Source: Phialophora verrucosa (taxonomy: Eukaryota > Ascomycota > Eurotiomycetes > Chaetothyriales > Herpotrichiellaceae). From it: DNA of 64,000 nt. This document shows, piece after piece, positions 1 to 10,219 of the stretch. Made by a program: the position numbers and the translations under genes. The number at the start of each line of letters is the position of its first letter. The first letter of the stretch is position 1. The stretch covers positions 558,001-622,000 of the forward strand of contig MSED01000003.1 in assembly GCA_002099365.1 (NCBI GenBank). Direction: 5' to 3'. The notes beneath the pieces were generated by a model. It saw only the letters and a program-made list of their open reading frames with translations. It did not search any database and had not been told where the DNA came from.

Positions 1-1
1 T

Positions 2-1639
2 CTGGGCAGCCCCGGAGGACAATTGTCACAAGACCTGCGAGAATCGGCCGAAAAGGCCTCTACGAACTCCTTGAACAAGAAGGTTGTGGATGAGCAGAAA
101 AAGCCAACTGCAACACCTGACAGACAGGCCAAGCAGGCCGTGACCGCCGTGGGTTCTTCCCAAAAGGCTCAGCTGAAACCTCCCAATGGCGGACCATCAA
201 AGCAAAATGCGTCGGCCGGTCCCCAGGAAAAGATCGTCAAGAAGCTACCAGGTACAAATCAAGCCAGCTCCCCTCCCCAAAGCATTATTGTACAACATAT
301 ACAGGAACAGGGTGGTAGCTCTTCCGGACTGACGAAGCCACTTCCAAACTGGGGATCAGAATCACCATTCCCTGTAGTGAATGAGCAATCTGCAGCAAAA
401 GGCAGAGAAGACAGGTTGAATGTTGACAAGCGGGACGGCTCGAGAGAGAGCCCTTCAATTGGTATAGGTCTGACAGCAGAAGAAATCAAGACCATGGAAA
501 GTCGCAAAAACATGACCAAAGAGCAATACGAAGCAGAGAAAAAGCGGAAACAGCAAGAGGCCAGAAAGCAGGCAGCGGCTGCCAAAAGGAAGCCTACTGC
601 TCATGATACAGCCTTGGTGAACCAGGCGAGACAAGCGACGGAACCGCACGTGGAAGACGTAGAGCCTGCGACAACCTCGACAAAGACCAAGGCTCGCAAG
701 AGCCTGTCATCCGAGGAGCGCCAGAAACCTTCACCGCAAGGAAAGGCAACTGAAGTATCTATCGTCACTTCCGAGACTGGTCAATCGAAATCCTCCACCA
801 TGAACTCAACTCCTGGCGGAACAAACTCCGTCAGGCGAGGATCGACCGGTGCCAGCTCTTCGAAAACATCCAAGGTGGAATCTATGCTGCCACCAAAAAC
901 GCCTGTGAAGGCTGCGACCAAGAATCCTCCTGCCAAGTCAGCTATCGCCAACAAAACTCCCAAGCCCTCTGCGCAGCAACCCAATGGGGCAATACTTCCT
1001 GCAAAGACTCCCTCTAAGAGCCCATCTGTCAAGTCCATGGCTCTCAGCAAGACTCCGAAGGCAGCTTCCCAACAATCACCGGCGGAGGGAACGCTTAACA
1101 AAGCGACGAAGAAACCAGCACCAGCCTCGTCTACCTCCACAAAGACCAACGCAAAAACCGTCACCAATACACAATCCAGAACCACTCCCGCACCGGGACC
1201 GTATAACCAACGCCTGAGTGACCTTCACCAAGTTGTCCGTAGTGCGAAAAAAGCTCCCGAGCCCCACCAAGGCACCCTGCTCGCCCGCATAAAGCAGAGT
1301 CAGAAGCCGTCGGTCTTTGAAGTCGACGATGAGGATGAGGACGAGGACGACGAGAGCGAGTCTAGTGACGACGAAGAGAAGCCCCAGCCTGCTGCCAAAG
1401 TGGTAGCCACCCAGAACAAGATTAAAGCGCCGAACAAGCAGCGTCCTTTGGAAGATGAAGAAGACGATGACTCCTCCTCACAGAGCGAAAACGCCAAACC
1501 CGCCACGAATGGGAGACTACTGCTGGCCGGCAGGAGCGCAAAAGGCAAACCGACACCAACACCGTCAGGACGACCAGACCCAAGCATTCGGGATCAGAGC
1601 ATCGAGTCCGATGACGAGGATGCAGAGGACGACGATTAA
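2..1639 (+). CDS. C-terminal part of a nucleolar Dnt1-like low-complexity protein (5' truncated)
   Basis: The reading frame is open to the left edge of the window, so the start codon and probably an N-terminal domain lie outside. The visible 545 residues are almost all disordered: rich in Lys, Ser, Thr, Pro and Ala. A basic coiled stretch of Lys/Arg/Glu/Ala lies around residues 170-195. Several Thr-Pro-x-Lys type sites follow between about 295 and 350. Two acidic runs (Asp/Glu/Ser) lie near residues 440-490, and the protein ends in an acidic tail. This layout matches the C-terminal part of fungal Dnt1/Net1-like nucleolar proteins, which act in rDNA silencing and control of Cdc14-type phosphatases. 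It would also fit another acidic/basic nucleolar protein such as an Srp40 type. Product assignment is inference from composition; the coding status is clear from the long uninterrupted frame. Confidence 0.6.
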   Translation: MGSPGGQLSQDLRESAEKASTNSLNKKVVDEQKKPTATPDRQAKQAVTAVGSSQKAQLKPPNGGPSKQNASAGPQEKIVKKLPGTNQASSPPQSIIVQHIQEQGGSSSGLTKPLPNWGSESPFPVVNEQSAAKGREDRLNVDKRDGSRESPSIGIGLTAEEIKTMESRKNMTKEQYEAEKKRKQQEARKQAAAAKRKPTAHDTALVNQARQATEPHVEDVEPATTSTKTKARKSLSSEERQKPSPQGKATEVSIVTSETGQSKSSTMNSTPGGTNSVRRGSTGASSSKTSKVESMLPPKTPVKAATKNPPAKSAIANKTPKPSAQQPNGAILPAKTPSKSPSVKSMALSKTPKAASQQSPAEGTLNKATKKPAPASSTSTKTNAKTVTNTQSRTTPAPGPYNQRLSDLHQVVRSAKKAPEPHQGTLLARIKQSQKPSVFEVDDEDEDEDDESESSDDEEKPQPAAKVVATQNKIKAPNKQRPLEDEEDDDSSSQSENAKPATNGRLLLAGRSAKGKPTPTPSGRPDPSIRDQSIESDDEDAEDDD

Positions 1640-2560
1640 TTGTGATTCAGATGCCTGTCTGTCCTTCAAACGAGCGCACATTGTACAGTTGTGAAGATGG
1701 GTGCGTCGGTTGGGCTATTGGGACGCAATCAATGATTGGACCAGGGATTGTCGCGGGTCAGGGTTTGGACAGGTCATGGTAGGAGAATGGGTCAGCATAT
1801 CCAGCGTCTCTCGTGTTGGTTAGCCCAGAGATTTCTTGACCACGGCACGGAATGTTGCACCATGCCCAGAGGCGTCTATACTGGGAACTTGTCAAAGCTT
1901 GGTATTCAGCCTTTTTCTACTTGAACTCTGTGTGTTTTGAATATCTCATGCCTCATTGACTCTGATCTCTTCGGATGACATTGGGCATTGCTTCGTAGTA
2001 TTTGCCCATTGCGTTGCCACTTGGATTTTTGCATGGTCTCGTTTCGCATCGCATGCGGGTGAGCATGCATGCGCTTGCATAGAGAAGCTGGCTCTTACCA
2101 AGGCACGTCCGTCTTTATGGCTTCTCTTCTCGTCTTTTCATCATCACCCGATATTGCCTCTAGATGGAGACACGATGCGACGTGGCCTAACCCTGCTTGC
2201 CCCATGGCAGTATTCGACCGTGAGGAACCGAAACTGGGAAAGCTTCCCCGATGTGCCTGATGCAGGATATCGTCGCATAGTGTCCGGCTTCAGGGGATTG
2301 AATCCGCTACCGGCACAGCGGGATTGTCGTCAGGTTGTCATCTCCCTTCGTCAGGACTGTGGCCGTCATGCCCATAGTGTCCCTCCTCTCACAAGCCTTC
2401 ACGTAGTTTTATGCTTGTTTCGTCATGCCATCTCGTGCCGTGCCATGCGATGATTCATCCATAATTCAGACCCTTGATGCCATAAGTCCTTCACCAACCT
2501 CCTCCGACACCCACAATCTCGTACCCCTACCTGACACAGATATCACCGAACAGTCTCATC
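1640..2560. other. Intergenic, convergent 3' region
   Basis: This 0.9-kb gap lies between the 3' end of the truncated nucleolar gene and the 3' end of the eIF2-gamma gene, which point toward each other. It should hold both terminators. Short open frames are present, but none shows a domain, codon bias or splice structure. I see no RNA gene in it. Confidence 0.6.
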
Positions 2561-4102
2561 CTAAGAAGACTCCGGCTCGATGGTATTTCCCGCCACGATG
2601 TTCGCCCAGCCAATCAACCGCCAATGCTTCTCGATACGTCGACTCAACGCGATTTTCTCCCCGATAGCCGTGCATGCCGGGTTTGTCAAAGTCAGTTTCG
2701 CAGCGTCGGCTTTCACGCCCATGACTTTCGCACCCGTGGCGGTGGATCCGATATTGACCATCAAGACTTCGTTCTTGGCGAGCTTCGCCACTTTGGCTTG
2801 TTTGCCGTCCGCGGTCTTCACGCCCAACAGACGCCGGAGGAGGAAATAATTGACCTCAAGTTCCATGTAGATTTCGGGGAGTTGGCCTTTCAGACCGAGC
2901 ACGTGGCCGACGAGACGATCTGCTCGGCACAACGTGGGGTCGACCCGTGTGCCTACGCCGATTAAGCCACCTGGCACGGCGAATTTGAGGTCATTGTGTT
3001 CGGCGAACAAGCTGACGACGCGGGACATGATGGGCCGACAGACCGTCTGGCCTGTGGCGTCCTTCGTGATGATGCCGGGTCGGATTTCGATCTCGTCGCC
3101 GAGTTTTAGGACGCCGTTGAGGATGGAACCGCCGGCCACGCCGCCTTTCAGGTCTTCGATCTCGGCGCCGGGCTTATTCACGTCGAAGGAACGGATGACA
3201 ATCATGTGTGGGGCGGCGCTGAAGTTACGCACGGGAACAGGGATCTTGGTAACCAGATACTCGTTAATGGCGTCGATGTTGTATTTCAGCTGTGCGGAGA
3301 TGGGAATTATAGGCGACCCGTCGGCGACGGTGCCTTTGATGAATTTCAGGATTGATTCGTAATGTGATTGTGCACCCTCTTCTCTCATCAAGTCGACCTT
3401 GTTCTGCAGGATGATGATGTGGTTGAGTTTCATGATCTCGATTGCGGCCAAATGCTCCGAGGTCTGAGGTTGTGGACAGCTTTCGTTTCCTGCGATGAGG
3501 AGCAACGCCGCGTCCATGACCGCTGCCCCGGAGAGCATGGTGCTCATCAGGATATCGTGGCCGGGGCAGTCGACGAAGGAGACGTGTCTCAGCAAACGGT
3601 ATGTGCCTTTACATCCCTCTCTTTCACAGGGAGGGTCGACCTCCTTCTCCGACTTGTATGACTTGTAGCACGTCGGCCGCGGACACTCAGGGTTGTCGCA
3701 CTTGTAGATCTTTGCATTGGCGTACCCGAGTTTGATGGTGATGTTCCGTTCCAGTTCGTTCTTGAACCTAACCGTCTGCACGCCCGAGATGGCTTTGACG
3801 ACTGTGGACTTCCCATGCGCCACATGGCCTATCGTGCCGATGTTTATCGTGGCCTGCCGGGCGATGATTTCTGGGGAGAGGGGAGTGAGTTTTGAGATGT
3901 CCAAATCTTTCGGATCTGGTTGTTCGGGTAGGACGGGGCGAGAGACTTGGGAGTCAGGAACGGCTGCTGAGATGCCTCTTTTTAGGGCTGATTTGGGCGT
4001 TTGATTCGACTCTTCGACCTCGTCGAGGTCATTCTCATCGCCGGGAGGGGTCCCTGGTTGGGAGAACTCGTCATCGGAAGGGAGGTCGCCGTTGGTGGCC
4101 AT
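2561..4102 (-). CDS. GCD11: Translation initiation factor eIF2 subunit gamma
   Basis: Single-exon gene of 513 residues, the GTP-binding core of eIF2, which carries initiator Met-tRNA to the 40S ribosome in the cytosol. After a disordered acidic leader (about residues 1-85) the G domain shows the P-loop GHVAHGKST, switch-2 DCPGH and the NKVD guanine-specificity motif. The zinc knuckle typical of eIF2-gamma, CxxxxC...C...C starting at CDNPEC, sits between the P-loop and DCPGH. Domains II and III follow to the end. Length and order match the yeast and human proteins. The start is the ATG before [10 protein letters not shown], and nothing upstream competes. It is divergent from SNU13 across about 420 bp. 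The only alternative family would be EF-Tu/SelB, which lacks this zinc insert. Confidence 0.97.
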   Translation of the reverse strand: MATNGDLPSDDEFSQPGTPPGDENDLDEVEESNQTPKSALKRGISAAVPDSQVSRPVLPEQPDPKDLDISKLTPLSPEIIARQATINIGTIGHVAHGKSTVVKAISGVQTVRFKNELERNITIKLGYANAKIYKCDNPECPRPTCYKSYKSEKEVDPPCEREGCKGTYRLLRHVSFVDCPGHDILMSTMLSGAAVMDAALLLIAGNESCPQPQTSEHLAAIEIMKLNHIIILQNKVDLMREEGAQSHYESILKFIKGTVADGSPIIPISAQLKYNIDAINEYLVTKIPVPVRNFSAAPHMIVIRSFDVNKPGAEIEDLKGGVAGGSILNGVLKLGDEIEIRPGIITKDATGQTVCRPIMSRVVSLFAEHNDLKFAVPGGLIGVGTRVDPTLCRADRLVGHVLGLKGQLPEIYMELEVNYFLLRRLLGVKTADGKQAKVAKLAKNEVLMVNIGSTATGAKVMGVKADAAKLTLTNPACTAIGEKIALSRRIEKHWRLIGWANIVAGNTIEPESS

Positions 4103-4521
4103 GATGGCGGTTGATCAGTTCGATCTGGATGAAGTACACCTGTAATTCGAAATCTATGGTGGCTATCTGTGTGGATGTGTTGTTTCGCTTTGCTGGATGT
4201 TGTCAGGAGGGCAGATACAATGTCCAGGCTGCGGGGCGATGCGAAAGTCCAAGGTCAAAAATGATTTCTTGATGCCAAGATTATGAGTCGAAGCGAAAGA
4301 CCTCGATCACGTGATAGTTTCGGCGCCAAGCCGAGGCTCGTCCCAAAAAGTCGTCGACAACTTACAAATTTTTGGAAGTGAGTTTAGATTTTTCTACGAC
4401 AACGCCGAGATATTCTACCTCTTCTTGAAGATCTCACTCTGCACCTGTGGTCCGCAGTCATCCTTCGCGCCGCAATATCCTGGCCGTGATCCGCCGAGTG
4501 AGCCAGACTCAAGCCATCATC
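4103..4521. promoter_or_regulatory. Divergent promoter region between eIF2-gamma and SNU13
   Basis: The 419-bp space between two start codons on opposite strands must carry the promoters of two constitutively expressed genes. No TATA box is obvious. A short AT-rich tract lies around 4350-4420. No other gene is visible. Confidence 0.5.
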
Positions 4522-5023
4522 ATGAATGAGAGCGCAGGTGCGACCGCCATACCTGTATACTCCTCTTCTGTGTACTGATGCTGTTTCTCGAGCAGCATGG
4601 CCGATAGCTGATGAACAGCTGGCGCAATTGACACTAGACCTGGTCCAACAAGCCAGTCACTATCGGCAGCTGAAGAAGGGTGCCAATGAAGGCATGTCCT
4701 CTAATATAACCCCCCCCCCCCGGCGGGGCGCAATGAATGCTAACGGCGCATCTCTCACAGCTACCAAGACATTAAACCGCGGTACTTCAGAGATCATCAT
4801 CCTCGCAGCCGATACCTCCCCGCTCGCCATCCTCCTTCATCTACCGCTGCTCGCCGAGGACAAGAACGTCCCGTATGTCTACGTACCGAGTAAAGTGGCA
4901 CTTGGTCGCGCTTGTGGCGTCAGCCGAGCTGTGATTGCAGCCAGTATCACCACGAACGAGAGCAGCGATCTTATGCCTCAGATCAGAGAACTGAGGAACA
5001 AGGTGGAGAGACTGATGATTTGA
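4522..5023 (+). CDS. SNU13: Snu13 / 15.5K L7Ae-family RNA-binding protein
   Basis: Three exons (4522-4537, 4596-4691, 4761-5023) join to 124 residues, matching the family length of about 126. Snu13 binds the kink-turn of U4 snRNA in the tri-snRNP and of C/D-box snoRNAs, so it serves both splicing and rRNA methylation in the nucleus and nucleolus. Splicing gives [12 protein letters not shown], then [14 protein letters not shown], the signature RNA-contact segment, and ends in the conserved VERLMI. The first intron (58 nt) is GT-AG. The second (69 nt) starts GCATGT and ends CACAG, so it is a GC-AG intron, and it carries a run of 12 C residues. Only this junction restores the family sequence, so the reading is secure. 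Confidence 0.95.
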
Positions 5024-6295
5024 GGTGCTGGGGACTTCTCACTTCACCTGCTGAGCGTCGCACTGGGGACGAGCGCAATCTGGCGTGAGAGATATGCTTG
5101 ATCAGAAGCAGACTTAAGGGAAGATCAGAACAGAAGCGCGAGTAATGGAGAGCTTGGGAGGTAGGACTGTCGCCTTGATTGCACGGCGTCAATGTGCACA
5201 GTAGTTAGGATCATGAAACGAGCCATTTCGCAGAGCAAGTGCGGCTGGATTGATTTCACGGAGCCCCGCATGCGATTCTGCGAAAGATGCCGTTTATCAT
5301 CAAAGCACGGTCTCGGGATACAGGCCCTGCAGCATATGTGCGGTGCAAGCAGAGCTGGAGACAAGCGGACAAAAATCTGGAGAAGTGTCTCAGTCTGTTT
5401 TACGTACTATGTTGTGGATGGCTGGATTGGACATTCCTCATTCACAGTCAAGAGAGCAAAGTTATTCAGAAAGACGCACCGAAGACCTAAGAAAATGGAG
5501 GATTGAACCTACCGCTTCCACTCTTATCGAGTCCCTCCTTCTCGTTGCTATTTGGGTAACTAAATTGAGGCGGAGCCACGACTCTGCTACCATCAGCCAA
5601 ATCGCTGTTCCTCAATGGAGTTGAGTTGAACCGTGTCTCGTGATCCCTCCCTCTTCCCTGACGTGCTTTTCGTGGCAATGAACCCGCAAATCGCAATTAT
5701 AACAACAACAAAGATCAACATTTGCGAGTGTCTGTAGCACAAATCACGCAGTTCTGGGGTTCGGGAAGCGTCCTACGGGAGATCAATGAACAAGTGGGGG
5801 AACAACCCTGAGGACCTCCTAGCCTTCAAACTGAGAGGAGGCCGATTTGTACCACCATGGGGACCTTCAGAAAGGGTTGGGAAGGGTTTCCGGAGGGAGA
5901 CAGACGGTGACTCGATCCGGGAGGTCCAAGTCAAAATCTTGTGCAGCAGGTCCCAGGGAGCGGATTCCTGGGACGGCCAAGGAACCATCCAAACTCAGCA
6001 GGACTGTGGTCGTCGTCTGGCATGGCGAGTCCATGCGGGATAGCCTGTCTGGTTCAAAGGCATGGTGCAGGAGTTCAAGACCTAGGGATCCGAGACCCGA
6101 GTTGAGGAAGGCGTCGACGACATCGTATTGGAAAGGGGTTAGTAGCTGGACAGCACCAAACCCGTCATATGGTCCATAACTGAGGCTTTCACAAGTTCTT
6201 TTAGCTCGGCAATCCTCACCATCGCGAGCTTTGATTACGATGGATGTCCAGTCTGAGTTCACAGTGGTGCTTGGCCACCGTTGGTGACCACAATC
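5024..6295. other. Intergenic region, no supported gene
   Basis: This 1.3-kb gap holds the 3' ends of SNU13 and of the convergent cyclophilin gene. Several overlapping open frames of 60-130 codons exist on both strands. None begins with a well-placed ATG, and none shows a recognisable domain or splice pattern. Confidence 0.5.
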
Positions 6296-8146
6296 TCAGC
6301 TGATGGAGATATTAATGATCTTGATATCCTCCTCGGGTTTCTCCTTCCGCACCTTCGTATTTTCAATCTGGTGTATGACATCCAACCCCTGATAGGCGCG
6401 TCCGAAGATCGTATGTTTGTTATCCAACCAAGACGCCTTCTCAGTCGTAATGAAGAACTGCGAACCGTTCGTGTTCGGCCCTGCGTTGGCCATGCTAACT
6501 GTGTACGGCCTATCATGCTTGAGGTCGGAGAACTCGTCCTCAAATTCCTTGCCCCAGATGCTTTCACCACCGGTGCCGTCTCCTAGGGGGTCGCCGCATT
6601 GGATCATGAACTTCCTGATGACTCGGTGGAAAATCGTGTTGTTATAATAGCCGTTTCTGGAATGTGTGACGAAATTCTCGACAGCTTTCGGCGCTTTGTC
6701 GGGGAACAGTCTGACATGGATGTCTCCGTAGGTTGTGTGCAACACCGCGGACGTGCCCGACTCGGTTTTCTTCTCCTCCTTCTTCTTGCCGCCAAGAACC
6801 CTGGGTTTCTCGTTCTGCACGTCTCGGGTCGATTTGCTGATGTCTTCGTCGTTTGTAAACATGTAGAAACGGACCTTTGCATAGGCCGTGGCAAAAAGCA
6901 TGGGATCTCTCGCTTCGGCATCGTTGAGGAGCGGGTTCGCACTAGCGGCCATGGAAACGGTAACGACGTCTTTCTTCTGTGGTGCGCCTTGATATAGAGC
7001 CACGTTGAGCGCTCGAAACGGCTCGTCTTTGCCATATGCCTTCATTACCCGGTTGGTGAGGGTGTTGATGACTTTAATCCCCAGCAACGAGCCATAGGCG
7101 ATGAAGTGTCCAGATTCGTCGAACACGATGTTAATTCTGGACTTAAGAGCAGGATTATCAAGCTCACGTTCGACTGCCATCCGCCGCCCAAATTCTACCT
7201 CATCCAGCTTCTGGAGCGATGTACCTGCTTGTTGCATAGCTGTGATGGTCTCTAGGGACTCGTCATAAGAGCGGTAGAGCTTGCCAGAGGCAAAGTCAAA
7301 CATTCTCACTTTTCTGTCCGGAAATGATATAGTCGCGAACTGGTGACCCGATGGAGATATCGCGATGGAGCATGGCGCTGACTTTGCTTTCTTGAAGTCG
7401 AAAAGGTTTGTCGCTGACTTCATCTTGAAGACACTATCCGGTTTCTCGTAGGTGTCATTGGGCTGCCAGTATTCGATCATCCCACCCGCATCAGCAGAGA
7501 CGACGCAGTCGAAAGCTGGGTTGTACGCCATTACCACCACAGGCGCGCGGTGGATGGAGGACAGAGTGTGCATTGGCGCTTGCAAGTCGCCGGCAGCATC
7601 GTAAATGAGAATTTCCTTTCCGATGGCTACCGCTAGAGTCGGCGAGACTCCCCTGCGATGAACCCAACAGACACAAGATGCGGCGGTCTCGAGGCTCAAA
7701 ATTGAGAGCAGATCAAAGGTGACGACATCGAAGATCTTAATTGTGTTGTCGTCTCCATCGCCGGCTGTAGCGAATAAAGCGCCATCAAAGCTGACAGAAG
7801 AACTCAGTATCCGGCCCTCGTGCGCGCGGTACTCCTTAGCAAACTCTATGCCTTCTGCGACCTTCTTCCAGAATTTGACCACGCCGTCGACAGAGGTGGT
7901 GATGACGAAGTCGACGGGCGAAGGGGCTACGGTCACTGAGACCAACTGGTCTTTGTGCATTAACGACTTGGAGTACTTCACACCCTTCGGCAAGGCATCG
8001 ACATATAGCGACTCGTACGGCAGTTTCCGTTTCTTCTTGGGCGGAACTGAAGAAGGCAGAGCTGGTCCGAAGTCATCGTCGGACTCACTATCGGATCCTG
8101 CGCTATCTGGTGACCTCGATCGTTTGCGAGAGTGACTGTCCGACAT
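6296..8146 (-). CDS. PPWD1: WD40-repeat cyclophilin, peptidyl-prolyl isomerase (PPWD1/Cyp15 type)
   Basis: Single-exon gene of 616 residues. A basic, Ser/Asp-rich N-terminus (KKKRK near residue 37) resembles a nuclear localisation signal. WD40 repeats follow to roughly residue 420, and a linker leads to the cyclophilin domain from about 465 to the end. The isomerase active site is intact: FHRVIRKFMIQ supplies the catalytic Arg and Phe, GSQFFIT the Gln/Phe pair, and SWLDNKHTIFG the Trp needed for cyclosporin binding. PPWD1 proteins are spliceosome-associated (catalytic-step complexes). The closest alternative would be another multidomain cyclophilin, but the WD40-then-cyclophilin order is diagnostic. 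It is convergent with SNU13, also a spliceosome protein; I treat this as coincidence. Confidence 0.95.
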   Translation of the reverse strand: MSDSHSRKRSRSPDSAGSDSESDDDFGPALPSSVPPKKKRKLPYESLYVDALPKGVKYSKSLMHKDQLVSVTVAPSPVDFVITTSVDGVVKFWKKVAEGIEFAKEYRAHEGRILSSSVSFDGALFATAGDGDDNTIKIFDVVTFDLLSILSLETAASCVCWVHRRGVSPTLAVAIGKEILIYDAAGDLQAPMHTLSSIHRAPVVVMAYNPAFDCVVSADAGGMIEYWQPNDTYEKPDSVFKMKSATNLFDFKKAKSAPCSIAISPSGHQFATISFPDRKVRMFDFASGKLYRSYDESLETITAMQQAGTSLQKLDEVEFGRRMAVERELDNPALKSRINIVFDESGHFIAYGSLLGIKVINTLTNRVMKAYGKDEPFRALNVALYQGAPQKKDVVTVSMAASANPLLNDAEARDPMLFATAYAKVRFYMFTNDEDISKSTRDVQNEKPRVLGGKKKEEKKTESGTSAVLHTTYGDIHVRLFPDKAPKAVENFVTHSRNGYYNNTIFHRVIRKFMIQCGDPLGDGTGGESIWGKEFEDEFSDLKHDRPYTVSMANAGPNTNGSQFFITTEKASWLDNKHTIFGRAYQGLDVIHQIENTKVRKEKPEEDIKIINISIS

Positions 8147-9028
8147 GTCCGGTGCTGAGCTGAACTGTCAATTTGTTCTGGTGGTGCATATTGAAAGATT
8201 CAGGCAGGTTCAAAAGAACAAAGTTGTAGGGTTAGAGTAGGTACGGCGGAGTAGATGAGCAGTGTGACATGGCTGTTTGATCGCCCGTAGAGAATAAGGA
8301 ACTAAGCCAGTTAGGCTCGTTCGGCTCAAAAGGTCGCCTTGCCTCTCCACGCCTCTCCATCACAACTCTCGATCGCGACTCTTCTGCTACGTGTTCCCTG
8401 TTCCCCGGTCGTTCTCGATCCTGTTGTTCTCAGGATATCCTTCGATCACGCCGCTACGAGGATCTCGAATCTGTCGTGTCTATGTCAATCTAAATGTCCG
8501 CATCCGTGTCACAGGCCGTTCTCCAGTGCTCTCTTAATAAACAGATCTTGGATATCGCTACTTCTCGGCATGCAATCATACGAGTCCTTTGCACCCACCG
8601 AGATGTTCAAGATGCATCAACAACGTCCTCATCCTCACTTCCGTTCCTACAGGGTGAGTCGGACCACAAGAACGGTAGGATTTGTTGGTAGGTATCAGCC
8701 GCACAACAAGCCCTTCACTCGATCTTTGTTCGTTCTGTCCCTTTGTCGCGTCTTGTGCCATCCTTTCTTCGCCGTCCACGGTGTTCAATAATCTTCTTAC
8801 GAGCATGCCTACGGGAGCATGTAGATACCCAGAACAGCATCCTGACCATTGGAACAAATGGGATAACTTGGGCTTTGTACCTAAGGTGCTAGCAAATGTT
8901 TGCGCTCCGTCTGTCAACAATACCTGCTTTACCTACACCACCGACCAACCAACTTTCATATTACGTTAGGCTGTGTCGTTTGTTAGAGCCATCAGTCCTC
9001 TCGCCGAGCCGGATCCTGTCACCTGGAA
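8147..9028. other. Intergenic region between PPWD1 and the UstYa-like gene
   Basis: About 0.9 kb between two divergent start codons, holding their promoters. Open frames of up to 150 codons occur, but they lack domains and look like chance frames in GC-rich DNA. I looked for a secreted precursor with Lys-Arg-separated repeats, which would make a ribosomal peptide cluster with the neighbouring DUF3328 gene, and found none. Confidence 0.5.
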
Positions 9029-9938
9029 ATGCCCTCATCCCTACGCTTCCGCTGCCCTCCCTACCGCGGCGAGAAAGATGCCATCGTTCCCAGGACCCCT
9101 AAGTCGCCTCAAGGCTTCTGCACTGGCGATCCTGTCGCCGCGACGAAGCGCTCGCGCTCGCGCTTCCGCTCCGCCCTAGCTCTCGTCTTCCTGCTTGGGA
9201 CGCTCACGATCGCAGGGCTCCTTTACCTCGCTCTATTCCCCCACCACCGCCTCCGCCTTGGGTTTCGAATCCCGACGCCCTCGTCGTCATATTGGTGGGC
9301 TAGGTCCACCACTCGCACGGGCGCCGGTACAGGTCCAAACCAACATTTCATCCCACCCCCTCCCACCGAAATGGTCCAGGCTGTGTTCACCGACCACCAT
9401 GCTTTCCAGATGCAGGGCGCAAAGGGCGATCGCGCGTGGTCGAACATGTTCCCCAAGGGAGACGGACGCGTGAGGGTGGGGGAATCGGAGATGCAGATCT
9501 ACGACGTGGCGGTCGTCAAGCAGTTGGAATGCCTGGTATGTACGAGCATGAGCATGAGCATGAGCGCGCGTGTGAATCCATGCATGCAATGCAATGCAAT
9601 GTGACAAAGTTTGAGCTTGGGTTTTGGGCTAACCACCCCTGCTGCAGGCCTTTCTCCGCCACATCCTCATCGACTACTCGCACGAACGACATCCGCGGGC
9701 CCACGAGAAATCACACGCCTATCACTGTCTAGACCACGTGCGCCAGGTGGTGCTGTGCGCGGCGGACACGACGCTGGAACCAGCCGGTCTCCCAAGCGGA
9801 GTGTCGTCGCATTACGTGGATGAAACGGCCAGGTCGAGCGCCAGTTCCAATGCCAATACCAATCTCGGAGCCGCGCCACTGCATACTTGTAGGAACTGGA
9901 CGGCTGTGAAGAGGTGGATCGAGGAGAATGGGGCGTAG
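9029..9938 (+). CDS. DUF3328 (UstYa-family) type II membrane protein, divergent
   Basis: Two exons (9029-9535, 9648-9938; 112-nt intron) give 265 residues. A basic cytosolic segment (RSRSRFRS) precedes one membrane span at about residues 48-70, the usual layout of UstYa-family proteins. In that family two HxxHC motifs bind metal and drive oxidative cyclisation of fungal peptides (ustiloxin type) or other oxidations. Here the second motif is intact (HAYHC, residues 192-196, then LDHVRQ and CAADTTLE). The first is altered to KQLEC (164-168), both histidines being replaced. The C-terminal NWTAVKRW block is typical. No precursor peptide, tyrosinase or partner UstY gene lies nearby, so this looks like a stand-alone family member of unknown substrate. 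The intron falls two codons after KQLEC and contains short tandem repeats. Confidence 0.85.
9544..9600. repeat. Short tandem repeats inside the UstYa-like intron
   Basis: Two microsatellites lie in the 112-nt intron: about three and a half copies of a GAGCAT hexamer at 9544-9566, and three copies of a GCAAT pentamer at 9586-9600. They may vary in number between strains. No function is claimed. Confidence 0.8.
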
Positions 9939-10219
9939 TAATTGAATTGGATTTGACGTCGTCTGACTTGGGGACGCACGCTAGAGGTTGCTTGCTACGT
10001 ACGTACGTCCTTAGTGCGTACACAGATCCTGTACTAAATTGAACTCGTGCCTATGCTCGTACCCGAACTTGAGCGGCACTTTCAAAGAAAGAACTCACTG
10101 CAGAATACATACATGACGGCTGCAAAGCGGTTTGGGTGGCTTGAACGGACTGAAATACTGAAAGAAAAGGAATCCGTACTAGACTCACGATATAACCACC
10201 TGCGCGACATACTACACCA

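Noticed and set aside
5495..5520. tRNA T-arm-like GGATTGAACC on the minus strand
   Set aside because: The flanking bases do not pair into a T stem and no D arm or acceptor stem can be built around it.
5867..6262. 131-codon minus-strand frame between SNU13 and PPWD1
   Set aside because: Starts with a non-ATG codon, has no domain and no splice structure; treated as intergenic.
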